Shown here piece by piece: positions 16,080-22,528 of a stretch of DNA of 36,801 nucleotides. Every line of letters begins with the position of its first letter. Within the stretch, counting starts at the first letter, position 1. The stretch comes from a virus. The stretch is taken from IMG/VR virus record IMGVR_UViG_3300030329_003531, positions 1-36,801 of that record, one strand, 5' to 3'. The notes below the pieces were generated by a model that had not been told where the DNA came from, ran no database searches, and saw only the letters and a list, made by a program, of their open reading frames with translations. Position numbers and translations under genes: made by a program.

Positions 16080-17135
16080 TTATAATTTATATAATATATC
16101 TTTTTTTATACTCAATGCAACTTCTTTCATCATTAGAGGTGGTACTGCTCTTCCGATTCTTTCCCATTGTTTTGTAAAACTGCCTGTCAGTTTAAAATCT
16201 GTTGGGAAACTTGATATTGCTTTGATTTCGGGAATTGTTAATGTTCTAGGATATTTGTGATGATAATGACTTGGTTTAGTAGTAAGTGTGTTGCAAGATT
16301 TATTAGGAAATACAATTCTATGCGAAAAATATCTATCTTTACCATAATATTTTTTTGATATTGCCGCTAAGCTTGAATTATTTTCTTTAACTGCTCTTGC
16401 CCATAACATTTTTGCAAAATTATGTACTTCGTGATGTTCACCTTGTATTTCATCTTCGTAAGCATCAGCAACTATTCTTTTATAATTTTTAGGTTTAGGA
16501 AAAGCAGGGTCAATATTTAAATCATTTCTTGTAGCTACAAAAATCAATCTTTCCCGCATAGTAGGAACACCTAGTCTATCGGCTTTTAATATTTTAGCTT
16601 TAACATTATATCCAATATTTTTAAATTCTTGTAATATTAATTTGAAATATCCTTTGGCTTTACCTGTAACAAGACCTTTAACATTTTCGCCTATTATAAC
16701 TTTAGGTTGTAACCCTTCAGCTATCCTTAAAAATTCAAAAAACAAATCATCAACATATTGTTTGGTATCTGAATAACTACGAATTTCATTCCACCCTTTT
16801 TGTCTTTGTCCACTCATAGAAAATGAAGCACATGGTGGGGAACCATCAAGTATATCTATATCACCTACATCAAGATTTGTTTCTTGTAATATATTTTCGG
16901 GGGCAAGTGTTCTGATATCTTCTTTATTTAAAATAGTATTTTTGTGATTAAGTTTGTATACTTCTCTTGCCGCTTCTACAAATTCATTTGCCCATATAAC
17001 ATTCAATCCTGCCATTTTGTAACCAAGAGAAGAACCACCACAACCACTAAAAGTAGAAACAACTTTAAATTCTTTTTTAACTTCGTTTATTTCCCCCATA
17101 GAAGGAATTACATATGGTGGGTTAATTAGCTCCAT
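16080..17135 (-). CDS. C5-cytosine DNA methyltransferase with motif X Asn-to-Arg change, 351 aa
   Basis: All catalytic motifs are present: motif I FSGCGGSSLGYKMAG (29-43), motif IV GSPPCASFS with catalytic Cys102, motif VI ENVKG with Glu150, motif VIII RERLIFVATR (194-203), target-recognition region about 204-295, and motif IX RTLTIPEIKAISSFP (297-311). Motif X reads ERIGRAVPP, where the usual sequence is IGNAVPP, so Arg329 replaces the conserved Asn near the SAM pocket. The codon AGA is at 16151-16149. With a CmoA-like gene next in the operon, I infer that it transfers a carboxymethyl group from Cx-SAM to cytosine. Plain 5-methylcytosine formation is the alternative. Overlaps the ParB-like gene by 10 bases. 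Confidence 0.93.
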   Translation of the reverse strand: MELINPPYVIPSMGEINEVKKEFKVVSTFSGCGGSSLGYKMAGLNVIWANEFVEAAREVYKLNHKNTILNKEDIRTLAPENILQETNLDVGDIDILDGSPPCASFSMSGQRQKGWNEIRSYSDTKQYVDDLFFEFLRIAEGLQPKVIIGENVKGLVTGKAKGYFKLILQEFKNIGYNVKAKILKADRLGVPTMRERLIFVATRNDLNIDPAFPKPKNYKRIVADAYEDEIQGEHHEVHNFAKMLWARAVKENNSSLAAISKKYYGKDRYFSHRIVFPNKSCNTLTTKPSHYHHKYPRTLTIPEIKAISSFPTDFKLTGSFTKQWERIGRAVPPLMMKEVALSIKKDILYKL

Positions 17136-17635
17136 TCAAATTTACATTTAGGACATATATTTTTAGTTTCTATATGTTCATCATATTCATCAAAATCGTC
17201 AATGTCATTAGTGTCATCTATTATTTCAGTATTTTCACTTCTTGAAATGATGCTCAATAATTCTTTTATCGAATCATTTTCGACATTAGCATTATCCATT
17301 AATTCTAATAATTTACTGTCATCTTTGTGTGCCAATTCTGATAATGGGTCTAATGTCATTAATAATTTGTCAGCTTCTTCTTCGGTAACATCTAGTATCA
17401 ATACAGGTACTTTGTCTTGTGATTTTAATGTGTCTTGTCTTAAGTGTCCATCAATTAAAACTAATTCACCATTTTTTTCGTAAGCAATAAGTGCATTAGC
17501 AATTCCGATTTCATCTAATACCCCTTGCATAACTTCTTGTTGAAAAGGTGAATGTAACCGCCAATTTTTAGGATTAGCTTTTATTTCATTAGGATTAATT
17601 TGTCTTAATTCTTTGATTCGATTTTTTATTGCCAT
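17126..17635 (-). CDS. ParB/sulfiredoxin-domain protein with C-terminal zinc knuckle, 169 aa
   Basis: ParB-like N-terminal domain: INPNEIKANPKNWRLHS (13-29), VMQGVLDEIGIANALI (35-50), and the signature IDGHLRQDTLKS (61-72), then VPVLILDVTEEEADKL. The C-terminus ends CPKCKFEW (161-168), a half zinc knuckle after an acidic linker. Such proteins often accompany phage DNA methyltransferases and may guide or regulate them; some have nuclease activity. First gene of the modification operon. Its ATG coincides with the expected transcript start of an extended -10 promoter, and no Shine-Dalgarno site is visible. Confidence 0.85.
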   Translation of the reverse strand: MAIKNRIKELRQINPNEIKANPKNWRLHSPFQQEVMQGVLDEIGIANALIAYEKNGELVLIDGHLRQDTLKSQDKVPVLILDVTEEEADKLLMTLDPLSELAHKDDSKLLELMDNANVENDSIKELLSIISRSENTEIIDDTNDIDDFDEYDEHIETKNICPKCKFEWS

Positions 17636-17641
17636 GCAAAT

Positions 17642-17650
17642 ATTATAGCA
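17642..17650 (-). promoter_or_regulatory. Extended -10 promoter giving a leaderless mRNA for the modification operon
   Basis: TGCTATAAT (17650-17642): TGn plus a perfect TATAAT. The A of the ParB-like ATG (17635) is seven bases past the -10, the usual initiation point, so the mRNA would begin at its start codon. A TTGACA at 17658-17653 is only 4 bases from the TG and cannot be a -35. Confidence 0.55.
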
Positions 17651-17673
17651 GAAATGTCAAGAATAATTTTTGA

Positions 17674-17702
17674 GGGCGGTAAACAAATTGGAAAAACCGC
17701 CC
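17674..17702 (-). other. GC-rich intergenic hairpin
   Basis: GGGCGGT and ACCGCCC (7 bp) enclose a 15-base loop between the end of the 83-residue gene and the modification operon. No T run follows on either strand, so it is a weak terminator candidate or an mRNA end-protecting element. The most GC-rich spot of the area. Confidence 0.55.
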
Positions 17703-17736
17703 CCAAATTCAAAGGAACTAGGGTATGAAAAAACCC

Positions 17737-17988
17737 TTATTTAAATAATAGCCTTCGAGCAGTTTCTCGGTCTATCTGATCTAATTCTAATTTACAATTT
17801 TGGTCAATTAAATCTTGTGCCGCCAAACTTACCCATGGAATATCTGCTTTGGATATTCTAGTTAACCATTCAGCATCTAATTTTTTTAATGATTTTTTTA
17901 TTGGTTGTAATTGCTTTTTGGTAACTGTAAGACCTCTGAAGTCTTCGAATTCGTTTTGTAATTTTATTAATAATTGCTCGTTATTCAT
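17737..17988 (-). CDS. Hypothetical protein, 83 aa
   Basis: Mostly helical: MNNEQLLIKLQNEFEDFRG, a Lys-rich segment (KKQLQPIKKSLKKLD), and a C-terminal helix DQIDRETARRLLFK. No family recognised. It is the last gene of the small operon that begins at the promoter near 18216-18244, and its start overlaps the 44-residue gene (ATGA). The hairpin at 17674-17702 follows it. Confidence 0.7.
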   Translation of the reverse strand: MNNEQLLIKLQNEFEDFRGLTVTKKQLQPIKKSLKKLDAEWLTRISKADIPWVSLAAQDLIDQNCKLELDQIDRETARRLLFK

Positions 17989-18119
17989 TTTGATTCCTTT
18001 TGCATTGCAATTTTTTTATTGTAATATTCTGTTTGTATTTTTTTCATGAATTTTTTATCTTGTAAATTTTTCAATACTTCTGCTCTGATTTTTTTCTTTG
18101 TTTCTAAATTGCCTTTCAT
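17985..18119 (-). CDS. Small basic protein, 44 aa
   Basis: ATG at 18119 with a perfect ribosome site (AAAAGGAG, spacing 6). The protein begins MKGNLETKKKIRAEVLKN and is Lys-rich throughout. Stop overlaps the next start (ATGA). It follows a promoter and a leader with a long-range 9-bp stem. Very basic small proteins with dedicated promoters are often early host-takeover factors in phages, but that is only a possibility. Confidence 0.75.
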   Translation of the reverse strand: MKGNLETKKKIRAEVLKNLQDKKFMKKIQTEYYNKKIAMQKESK

Positions 18120-18137
18120 TTTAACTCCTTTTAACTT

Positions 18138-18201
18138 GCTAATCAGCGGGTCACTTTATTATATTGTAATTTCTTTGCTATCAACCAATTCACTGATTAG
18201 C
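18138..18201 (-). promoter_or_regulatory. Structured 5' leader (9-bp closing stem)
   Basis: GCTAATCAG (18201-18193) and CTGATTAGC (18146-18138) are perfect complements that close a 46-base loop, ending 11 bases before the ribosome site of the 44-residue gene. The element lies just after the predicted transcript start. Confidence 0.55.
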
Positions 18202-18215
18202 TTTAATATAAGTAT

Positions 18216-18244
18216 ATTATATAACACTATTTAAATAAAGTAAA
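18216..18244 (-). promoter_or_regulatory. Promoter TTTACT-17-TATAAT
   Basis: TTTACT at 18244-18239 and TATAAT at 18221-18216, spacer 17. It overlaps the 3' edge of the upstream gene region and drives the 44- and 83-residue genes. Confidence 0.7.
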
Positions 18245-18255
18245 GTATATATGAC

Positions 18256-18819
18256 CTAAATTCTATACATTTTTGGTCTTTTTGTAAAAAATTCAACATT
18301 TTTTAGATGTTTTAAAGGAACTTTATAGTCATCACCATGCCATTGTGGTGTCTGTTTATAGTTTTCCATATCACGAAATGATATATATCCTGCTATGTTT
18401 GCAGTAGTTATATCACTAAATTTAATCTTTTTTGTTTTTTGACATAAGCCATTAACAAAAATTTGAACACAATATTTAAAATTTTTAACTTTCGCTACTG
18501 TAAATTGGCTTTCAGAATACAATAAATTTAGATGTTTATAGCTATCAGCATAGGCACTTGTCTTTATTTCAATCTTATCATAGCCAATTTGGAAATCCAT
18601 ATCATCATATTGTCCTGCTTGAAATTCAAAATCATATTTAACATTATTAATTTCTAGAAACTGTTGAAACATTAACTCGCCAATCGAACCAATCAGAATC
18701 ATTTCTTTTCTCTTAGATTGGGAAAAGTTAAAGCGGTTATATTCGTATTTGAATCTTTTGTTTGAGTATATAACCGCTTGTTCTTTTATAGCTTCTGATA
18801 TGGTTAAACTTACTTCCAT
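18256..18819 (-). CDS. PD-(D/E)XK nuclease-like protein, 187 aa
   Basis: Shows the core of the restriction-endonuclease fold: helix with GSIGELMFQQFL (Glu48), strand FEFQAGQYDDMDFQIG with Asp75, then IEIKT with Glu84 and Lys86. These would form the metal site. The rest includes a Tyr/Phe-rich region and a C-terminal basic tail. I choose ATG 18819 because it overlaps the previous stop, rather than an upstream TTG. It may degrade host DNA or act in recombination. The modification operon next to it could protect phage DNA from it. Confidence 0.7.
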   Translation of the reverse strand: MEVSLTISEAIKEQAVIYSNKRFKYEYNRFNFSQSKRKEMILIGSIGELMFQQFLEINNVKYDFEFQAGQYDDMDFQIGYDKIEIKTSAYADSYKHLNLLYSESQFTVAKVKNFKYCVQIFVNGLCQKTKKIKFSDITTANIAGYISFRDMENYKQTPQWHGDDYKVPLKHLKNVEFFTKRPKMYRI

Positions 18820-18983
18820 TGATCCCAACCGCCCCAATTAACTCCACCACTTCTAGTTTTACTGTAAAATTTTCTAACTTTTTTAAGTGAATCTTCAGCT
18901 ATGGCTCTTTTCTTGGCTTGGTCTTGTTCGTAATCGTTTTGGAAATCTTGTTGTAATTTTTTTAGGTTTAATTTCTTAGTCAT
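18810..18983 (-). CDS. Small charged protein, 57 aa
   Basis: Starts MTKKLNLKKLQQDFQNDYEQ, a charged helix, and ends with GGVNWGGWDQWK, a Gly/Trp-rich tail. The ATG at 18983 overlaps the end of the preceding gene by eight bases. A TTG six codons upstream is less likely. The function is unknown. It sits between a small early-type protein and the nuclease-like gene. Confidence 0.65.
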   Translation of the reverse strand: MTKKLNLKKLQQDFQNDYEQDQAKKRAIAEDSLKKVRKFYSKTRSGGVNWGGWDQWK

Positions 18984-19251
18984 CACTAACACCATACTCA
19001 ATTTTGATATTATTGAGCCTAGAATTTTCTGCTATGTCGTCCATTTCTACATCTTCAACATCAGCAACCTTGTAACCTAACTCACTCGCTACATAATTGA
19101 TATGCTTTGAAGTAGTAGCACTCCAATAACCTAATCTTACAACTTGTTCGTTCTTGTGATCTATTACCGCAACCCTAGTTACATAAGATATAACATCAGT
19201 ACCCTCTACTGTTAGGTTATCGAAATATCGTTTTTGTTTAAAAATTTTCAT
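18976..19251 (-). CDS. Hypothetical early protein, 91 aa
   Basis: An alpha/beta protein (YFDNLTVEGTDVISYVTRVAV, then VVRLGYWSATTSKHINYVASE) with an acidic C-terminus. The spacing resembles small phage proteins of unknown function that follow strong early promoters. It has a dedicated promoter (19286-19314) and a good AAAGGAG ribosome site. No family recognised. Confidence 0.75.
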   Translation of the reverse strand: MKIFKQKRYFDNLTVEGTDVISYVTRVAVIDHKNEQVVRLGYWSATTSKHINYVASELGYKVADVEDVEMDDIAENSRLNNIKIEYGVSDD

Positions 19252-19285
19252 GATTATTAACTCCTTTAAGTTATCATTTATATAT

Positions 19286-19314
19286 ATATTAATACAATTA
19301 TTAAATATTGTAAA
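19286..19314 (-). promoter_or_regulatory. Promoter TTTACA-17-TAATAT
   Basis: TTTACA at 19314-19309, TAATAT at 19291-19286, spacer 17, upstream of the 91-residue gene and its two followers. Confidence 0.7.
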
Positions 19315-19343
19315 GCTATTTACAGGGGTTTTCTATATATTTT

Positions 19344-20129
19344 TTATACTTTGCCTTTAACAACTGCATTTAATATACCTTTAACTGATTTAAAATTACC
19401 AATATTCCAATCGGTATAGATTAAACTATGGAACAAATCGTCTATTCCCGAATCACCTTTTTGTAAATTTACATGCAAAGTGGGTTGGCTTATCTTAAAC
19501 CATTCGGGATATGTGTCACGAATAGGTTGTTTTTGTTTAGGTTTGTTTATCTCGTCCCATGTTGTACCTCTAAAATGTTTCCTAACATTACTTCCTAAAT
19601 AAGGAAACCATATTGTTTTATTATATTTTTTAGCTAGAGCAGTATGTGTATTTATCTGTACAACCTTTGGGTCATTAAACATCATATCCCTAAAATCGTC
19701 TAAACGATCTTTATAATGCAACATTCCTTTTTTCGATAAACAGAAATTAGCATCAGCTGCCATTCCCGATGCAACAATTTCTTCTTTTATAGTGGGATAA
19801 GCATATAACATAGGAAAACCACACTCAAAATCTACTTTATTTGTAGCTCCATAATTCTTCAATCTCTTTAAATCCATCTTGAGTATATCTAAATTCGTTG
19901 GCAATATTATAGGAACAAATTTTAAATTGAATTTCCTAGCTACCTCTTTAGCTTTTAAATAATCTTTAGATTCATGATTGTCTAATGTAAAAGAATAAAC
20001 AACAGGTTTATTACCTACACTTAATAAAGAAAATAAAACAGATTGACTATCTACACCCGCAGATAATAATACTCCTACTGAATTATTTTTATATTGTTTA
20101 GCTTCGGATTCTAAAATTTCTTTTAACAT
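19344..20129 (-). CDS. PP-loop ATPase, asparagine synthetase-like, 261 aa
   Basis: The N-terminal PP-loop reads VLLSAGVDSQSVLFSLL (20-36), matching the SGGxDS adenylation motif, followed by a Rossmann-like strand VVYSFTLDN and a KAKEVARKFNLKF helix. This is the fold of asparagine synthetase C-terminal domains and related enzymes, which activate a carboxylate with ATP and join it to an amine. No glutaminase domain is present, so ammonia or another amine would be the partner. Substrate unknown. The gene has no clear ribosome site. It precedes the iteron array in genome order and may work with the carboxymethylation genes, which is speculation. Confidence 0.75.
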   Translation of the reverse strand: MLKEILESEAKQYKNNSVGVLLSAGVDSQSVLFSLLSVGNKPVVYSFTLDNHESKDYLKAKEVARKFNLKFVPIILPTNLDILKMDLKRLKNYGATNKVDFECGFPMLYAYPTIKEEIVASGMAADANFCLSKKGMLHYKDRLDDFRDMMFNDPKVVQINTHTALAKKYNKTIWFPYLGSNVRKHFRGTTWDEINKPKQKQPIRDTYPEWFKISQPTLHVNLQKGDSGIDDLFHSLIYTDWNIGNFKSVKGILNAVVKGKV

Positions 20130-20260
20130 TGTAAATTATTTTTAAGTTTTTTCATATTATAAATAGCTATTCTGTCCACCCCCCATTAAACCTATTAAAA
20201 TTGCATACCCCCTATACCCTATTATATATAGCCTTATTTATATACCCCCTATAATACTAG
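20130..20260. other. Noncoding AT-rich spacer beside the tandem repeats
   Basis: No convincing gene. It contains two copies of ATACCCCCTATA (about 20211-20222 and 20242-20253), a polypurine/polypyrimidine CCCCCC tract, and degenerate extensions of the 20-bp repeat array that follows. Confidence 0.6.
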
Positions 20261-20480
20261 GATTGAGCCATAAATAATAGGAGTAGACCACAAATGATAG
20301 GCTTGAGCCATACATACAGGGCTTGAGCCATGCATAATAGGATTAAGCCGTGAATAATAGGCATAGGCGATAAATAGTAGGCATAGGCCATTAATACTAG
20401 GACTAGGCCACTAATATTAGGCACAAGCCATCAACATTTGGCACAAGCCATCAATACTTGGCTCAGTCCTATCAATACTT
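20261..20480. repeat. Array of eleven 20-bp tandem repeats (iteron-like)
   Basis: Eleven units at an exact 20-base period starting at 20261, e.g. GCTTGAGCCATGCATAATAG. Consensus on the plus strand is roughly G-C/A-x-T-x-A-G-C-C-A followed by an AT-rich T-x-A-A-T-A-x-T-A-G. Conserved core is AGCCA or GGCCA. Units differ by several bases. The period is not a multiple of three and the array overlaps only the last codons of the 92-residue gene. Two helical turns per unit fits protein binding sites on one face of DNA. Confidence 0.9.
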
Positions 20481-20750
20481 GCCTTTGCCATTTCCTTTTT
20501 GTTTGTTCAACTTATCTCTATATACTTTGTACTTACTCTTAACATAATCATAGTCTAGGTTAGATACACTGAACCACCATTCAGTCATTGGGTACTTGAA
20601 GTATGTGTAGCCTTCGTTCTTCAAACCACTCTTGATTACTTCAGCTATTAGCCATAGCAGGTTTCCATAGATATGAGGGTCTGTGACATCACCAATTAGT
20701 TGCTTGTTAGGGTTAGCTTCCCGCCAAGTAGGTTCATTATTGTACCCCAT
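20472..20750 (-). CDS. Hypothetical protein, 92 aa
   Basis: Soluble protein beginning MGYNNEPTWREANPNKQL, with Trp- and Tyr-rich middle (YTYFKYPMTEWWFSV) and a basic C-terminus (NKQKGNGKGKY). The last codons overlap the first iteron-like units. Good ribosome site (AAGGAAATTTT before ATG). The family is not recognised. Its placement beside the repeat array would suit a protein that binds it, but there is no HTH that I can see. Confidence 0.7.
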   Translation of the reverse strand: MGYNNEPTWREANPNKQLIGDVTDPHIYGNLLWLIAEVIKSGLKNEGYTYFKYPMTEWWFSVSNLDYDYVKSKYKVYRDKLNKQKGNGKGKY

Positions 20751-20835
20751 AAAATTTCCTTAGTTAGTATTCAATATATAGCTAATAAGAGCATTAGATG
20801 TATTTTTCAGTATAAACTACTACTAATCAATCACT

Positions 20836-21013
20836 ATTAACTGTTAATGGATTGTTAATCTTTAATACATAATATTAATTAACATATATATATATATATA
20901 TATATGTTAATTATTATATTAAATTATAATATATATTATAGAGTATATGGTTGTTAATTAACAAATAGTAACTGTTATCTATATATCATTAACAGTTAAT
21001 TAACTATGGATAA
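20836..21013. other. Candidate replication origin: nested palindromes and DnaA-like box
   Basis: Within about 180 AT-rich bases: a perfect 36-bp palindrome of alternating AT with TTAAC ends (20877-20912), a 14-bp inverted repeat flanking it (ATTAACTGTTAATG at 20836-20849 and its complement at 20987-21000), a 14-bp palindrome TTGTTAATTAACAA (20951-20964), and TTATCCATA on the minus strand (21013-21005), one mismatch from the DnaA box TTATCCACA. The stretch 20751-21066 holds no gene that I can support. Confidence 0.55.
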
Positions 21014-21066
21014 CTGTTAACAAGTAGCATATAAAAGGTTCTATATATTCTACTTATTCTATAAAT

Positions 21067-21435
21067 CTATTCTTTATGTTCATTAAGTATGTACATTAAG
21101 ACATAATCCCATTCGTGTAGCTTGATTAGTGATTTAAGGTATTCTTCTTCTGTTATATTGTTAGTAGCAAATTGTAATTGGGCTAATTGGTCACTAAGAT
21201 TAGATAGCCACATGGTATGTTCTTTTTGTACATATTTACTTGTATAATCGACTTCATCTTTCTCAATCATAATATATATAGTTTCGCATCTGATTTGGGC
21301 TTCTCTAGTAGTTAAGAAAGTTAATTCAAAAAACTCTTTTGCATTCTTTGGTTGTTCAAGCTTTTCGCATTGCTCTTGTATATGTTTTATTCTATCCCTT
21401 ACCTTTTTAGGATAAGGAAAGTTATAATTTTTCAT
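21067..21435 (-). CDS. Hypothetical helical protein, 122 aa
   Basis: Charged helical protein starting MKNYNFPYPKKVRDRIKHI with further helices (KNAKEFFELTFLTTREAQIRC, TMWLSNLSDQLAQLQFA). It has one long Leu-rich segment compatible with coiled coil. It overlaps the previous zinc-ribbon gene by 14 bases. No family recognised. It is the last gene before the candidate origin. Confidence 0.7.
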   Translation of the reverse strand: MKNYNFPYPKKVRDRIKHIQEQCEKLEQPKNAKEFFELTFLTTREAQIRCETIYIMIEKDEVDYTSKYVQKEHTMWLSNLSDQLAQLQFATNNITEEEYLKSLIKLHEWDYVLMYILNEHKE

Positions 21436-21673
21436 TAGTAATCCCTGTTGTTATAATGGCACAATATGCACATAGCTTAATAGTCATATTATAGCTATAT
21501 ACGGCTTCTTGTATGTTACCATTATTAATTTCTAACATTCGATCATAACTTCGCCCTTGTACATATTTAGGGCTACCTACTCGTACTGACTTTCTGTGAT
21601 ACTGATCATTCTTGTTAATAACACCTTTACACTCTTGGCATTCGTATTGTTTCCTAGCTTTTATGAATTTCAT
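21422..21673 (-). CDS. Zinc-finger protein, 83 aa
   Basis: Begins MKFIKARKQYECQECKGVI with CQEC, later CAYC, giving two CxxC knuckles about 49 residues apart (a treble-clef or zinc-ribbon arrangement), plus a basic middle (QYHRKSVRVGSPKY). I choose ATG 21673 (GGAG eight bases upstream, right after the previous stop) because the upstream extension overlaps the glycosylase gene in a different frame. Possibly a DNA- or RNA-binding early protein. Confidence 0.75.
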   Translation of the reverse strand: MKFIKARKQYECQECKGVINKNDQYHRKSVRVGSPKYVQGRSYDRMLEINNGNIQEAVYSYNMTIKLCAYCAIITTGITNEKL

Positions 21674-21674
21674 A

Positions 21675-22100
21675 TTAAACACTCCATATATAAGGCAACC
21701 AAATAGGAATATTAGTGCCATATAACAAACTATAATAATCATAATCTTTTCGTAATAAATTAGACTTATGTGACAAATGTAGTGACTCACTATAAACCCA
21801 TTCGGGCTTTTTGTGAAAACACTCTAATATACCTTGATAATCAGAACAACATTCAATTAATTCCATTGTGTTGTTATAACCACGACTAATCCATTCGTTA
21901 ATCATAGCATTAGTATATTCAGCTAATGATGATTCGTAACCCTTCCACATAGCATTAATCGGGTGGTGTTTATAGCCACCTTTACCCTTAGTGAGTTGAT
22001 TATGTGTTTGCATACCTTCAACTCGTTGTTTGCCTAATCGCCTGTAATCTAACTCTTTGGCTACTGTTCTGTAATCGTATGTTGTCATAAATGTTTGCAT
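21675..22100 (-). CDS. Pyrimidine-dimer DNA glycosylase-like protein (MSMEG_6728 type), 141 aa
   Basis: The family signature is plain: MQTFMTTYDYRTVAKELDYR, then RLGKQRVEGMQ, a conserved KHHPINAMWKGYESSLAEY segment, EWISRGY, and SLHLSHKSNLLRKD before the end LPYIWSV. This family is related to T4 endonuclease V, which cuts cyclobutane pyrimidine dimers. In a phage it would repair UV damage before replication. Its leader has a 10-bp hairpin (22122-22155) and a good AAGGAG site. Confidence 0.85.
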   Translation of the reverse strand: MQTFMTTYDYRTVAKELDYRRLGKQRVEGMQTHNQLTKGKGGYKHHPINAMWKGYESSLAEYTNAMINEWISRGYNNTMELIECCSDYQGILECFHKKPEWVYSESLHLSHKSNLLRKDYDYYSLLYGTNIPIWLPYIWSV

Positions 22101-22121
22101 TGTATTAACTCCTTATATTGC

Positions 22122-22155
22122 GGGGCAGTAGTGAAGAGAGGTTAACTACTACCCC
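22122..22155 (-). other. Strong intergenic hairpin
   Basis: GGGGTAGTAG and CTACTGCCCC pair over 10 bp (one G-U) around a 14-base loop, between two genes and just before a ribosome site. No T run follows on the minus strand. It resembles the hairpin at 10967-10986 in position, suggesting RNA processing or mRNA protection. Confidence 0.65.
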
Positions 22156-22164
22156 TTTATTTAT

Positions 22165-22437
22165 TTATTTAAGACCTTCTGACCATGCTTCCACATATTT
22201 ATCATTCCATACTTGTAAATCTGATAATTCTAATTTTTGTGTTTCATAAGTACTAAGACTGTAATAAATATCATATAAAATACCAAAATTGTGACCTACA
22301 ATATCAAAATATTCTGTCTTAGTTATAAAGTCAGTATTGATAAGTGTAGCAACTGCTAATTTGAATTGCTTTAAGTTAGTATCGTAATCTGCATTTGGCA
22401 AGTAGGCATCGTTCGGGAAAGTTAATAAGTTATTCAT
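22165..22437 (-). CDS. Hypothetical early protein, 90 aa
   Basis: Acidic helical protein starting MNNLLTFPNDAYLPNADYD, containing FKLAVATLINTDFITKTEYFDIVG. It follows a strong TTTACA promoter (22468-22496) and an AAAGGAG ribosome site. No family recognised. It is the first protein gene after the tRNA-like region. Confidence 0.75.
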   Translation of the reverse strand: MNNLLTFPNDAYLPNADYDTNLKQFKLAVATLINTDFITKTEYFDIVGHNFGILYDIYYSLSTYETQKLELSDLQVWNDKYVEAWSEGLK

Positions 22438-22467
22438 AATTTTTACTCCTTTTAATTAATTATGTAT

Positions 22468-22496
22468 ATAATAACACTTTCTTTAATACTTGTAAA
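22468..22496 (-). promoter_or_regulatory. Promoter TTTACA-17-TATTAT with ACCCTTTACA motif
   Basis: TTTACA at 22496-22491, TATTAT at 22473-22468, spacer 17. The -35 is embedded in ATAACCCTTTACAA, the same 14 bases as at the plus-strand promoter (27537-27551), pointing to a shared regulator. Confidence 0.75.
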
Positions 22497-22528
22497 GGGT
22501 TATATTACTTGTTTTATTTACATTATTG

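Noticed and set aside
17653-17658. TTGACA as a -35 box for the modification operon
   Set aside because: It is only seven bases from TATAAT; the extended -10 alone explains the promoter better.
20261-20480. Possible CRISPR array
   Set aside because: The 20-base units follow each other without spacers and are diverged, so they are tandem repeats, not direct repeats with unique spacers.
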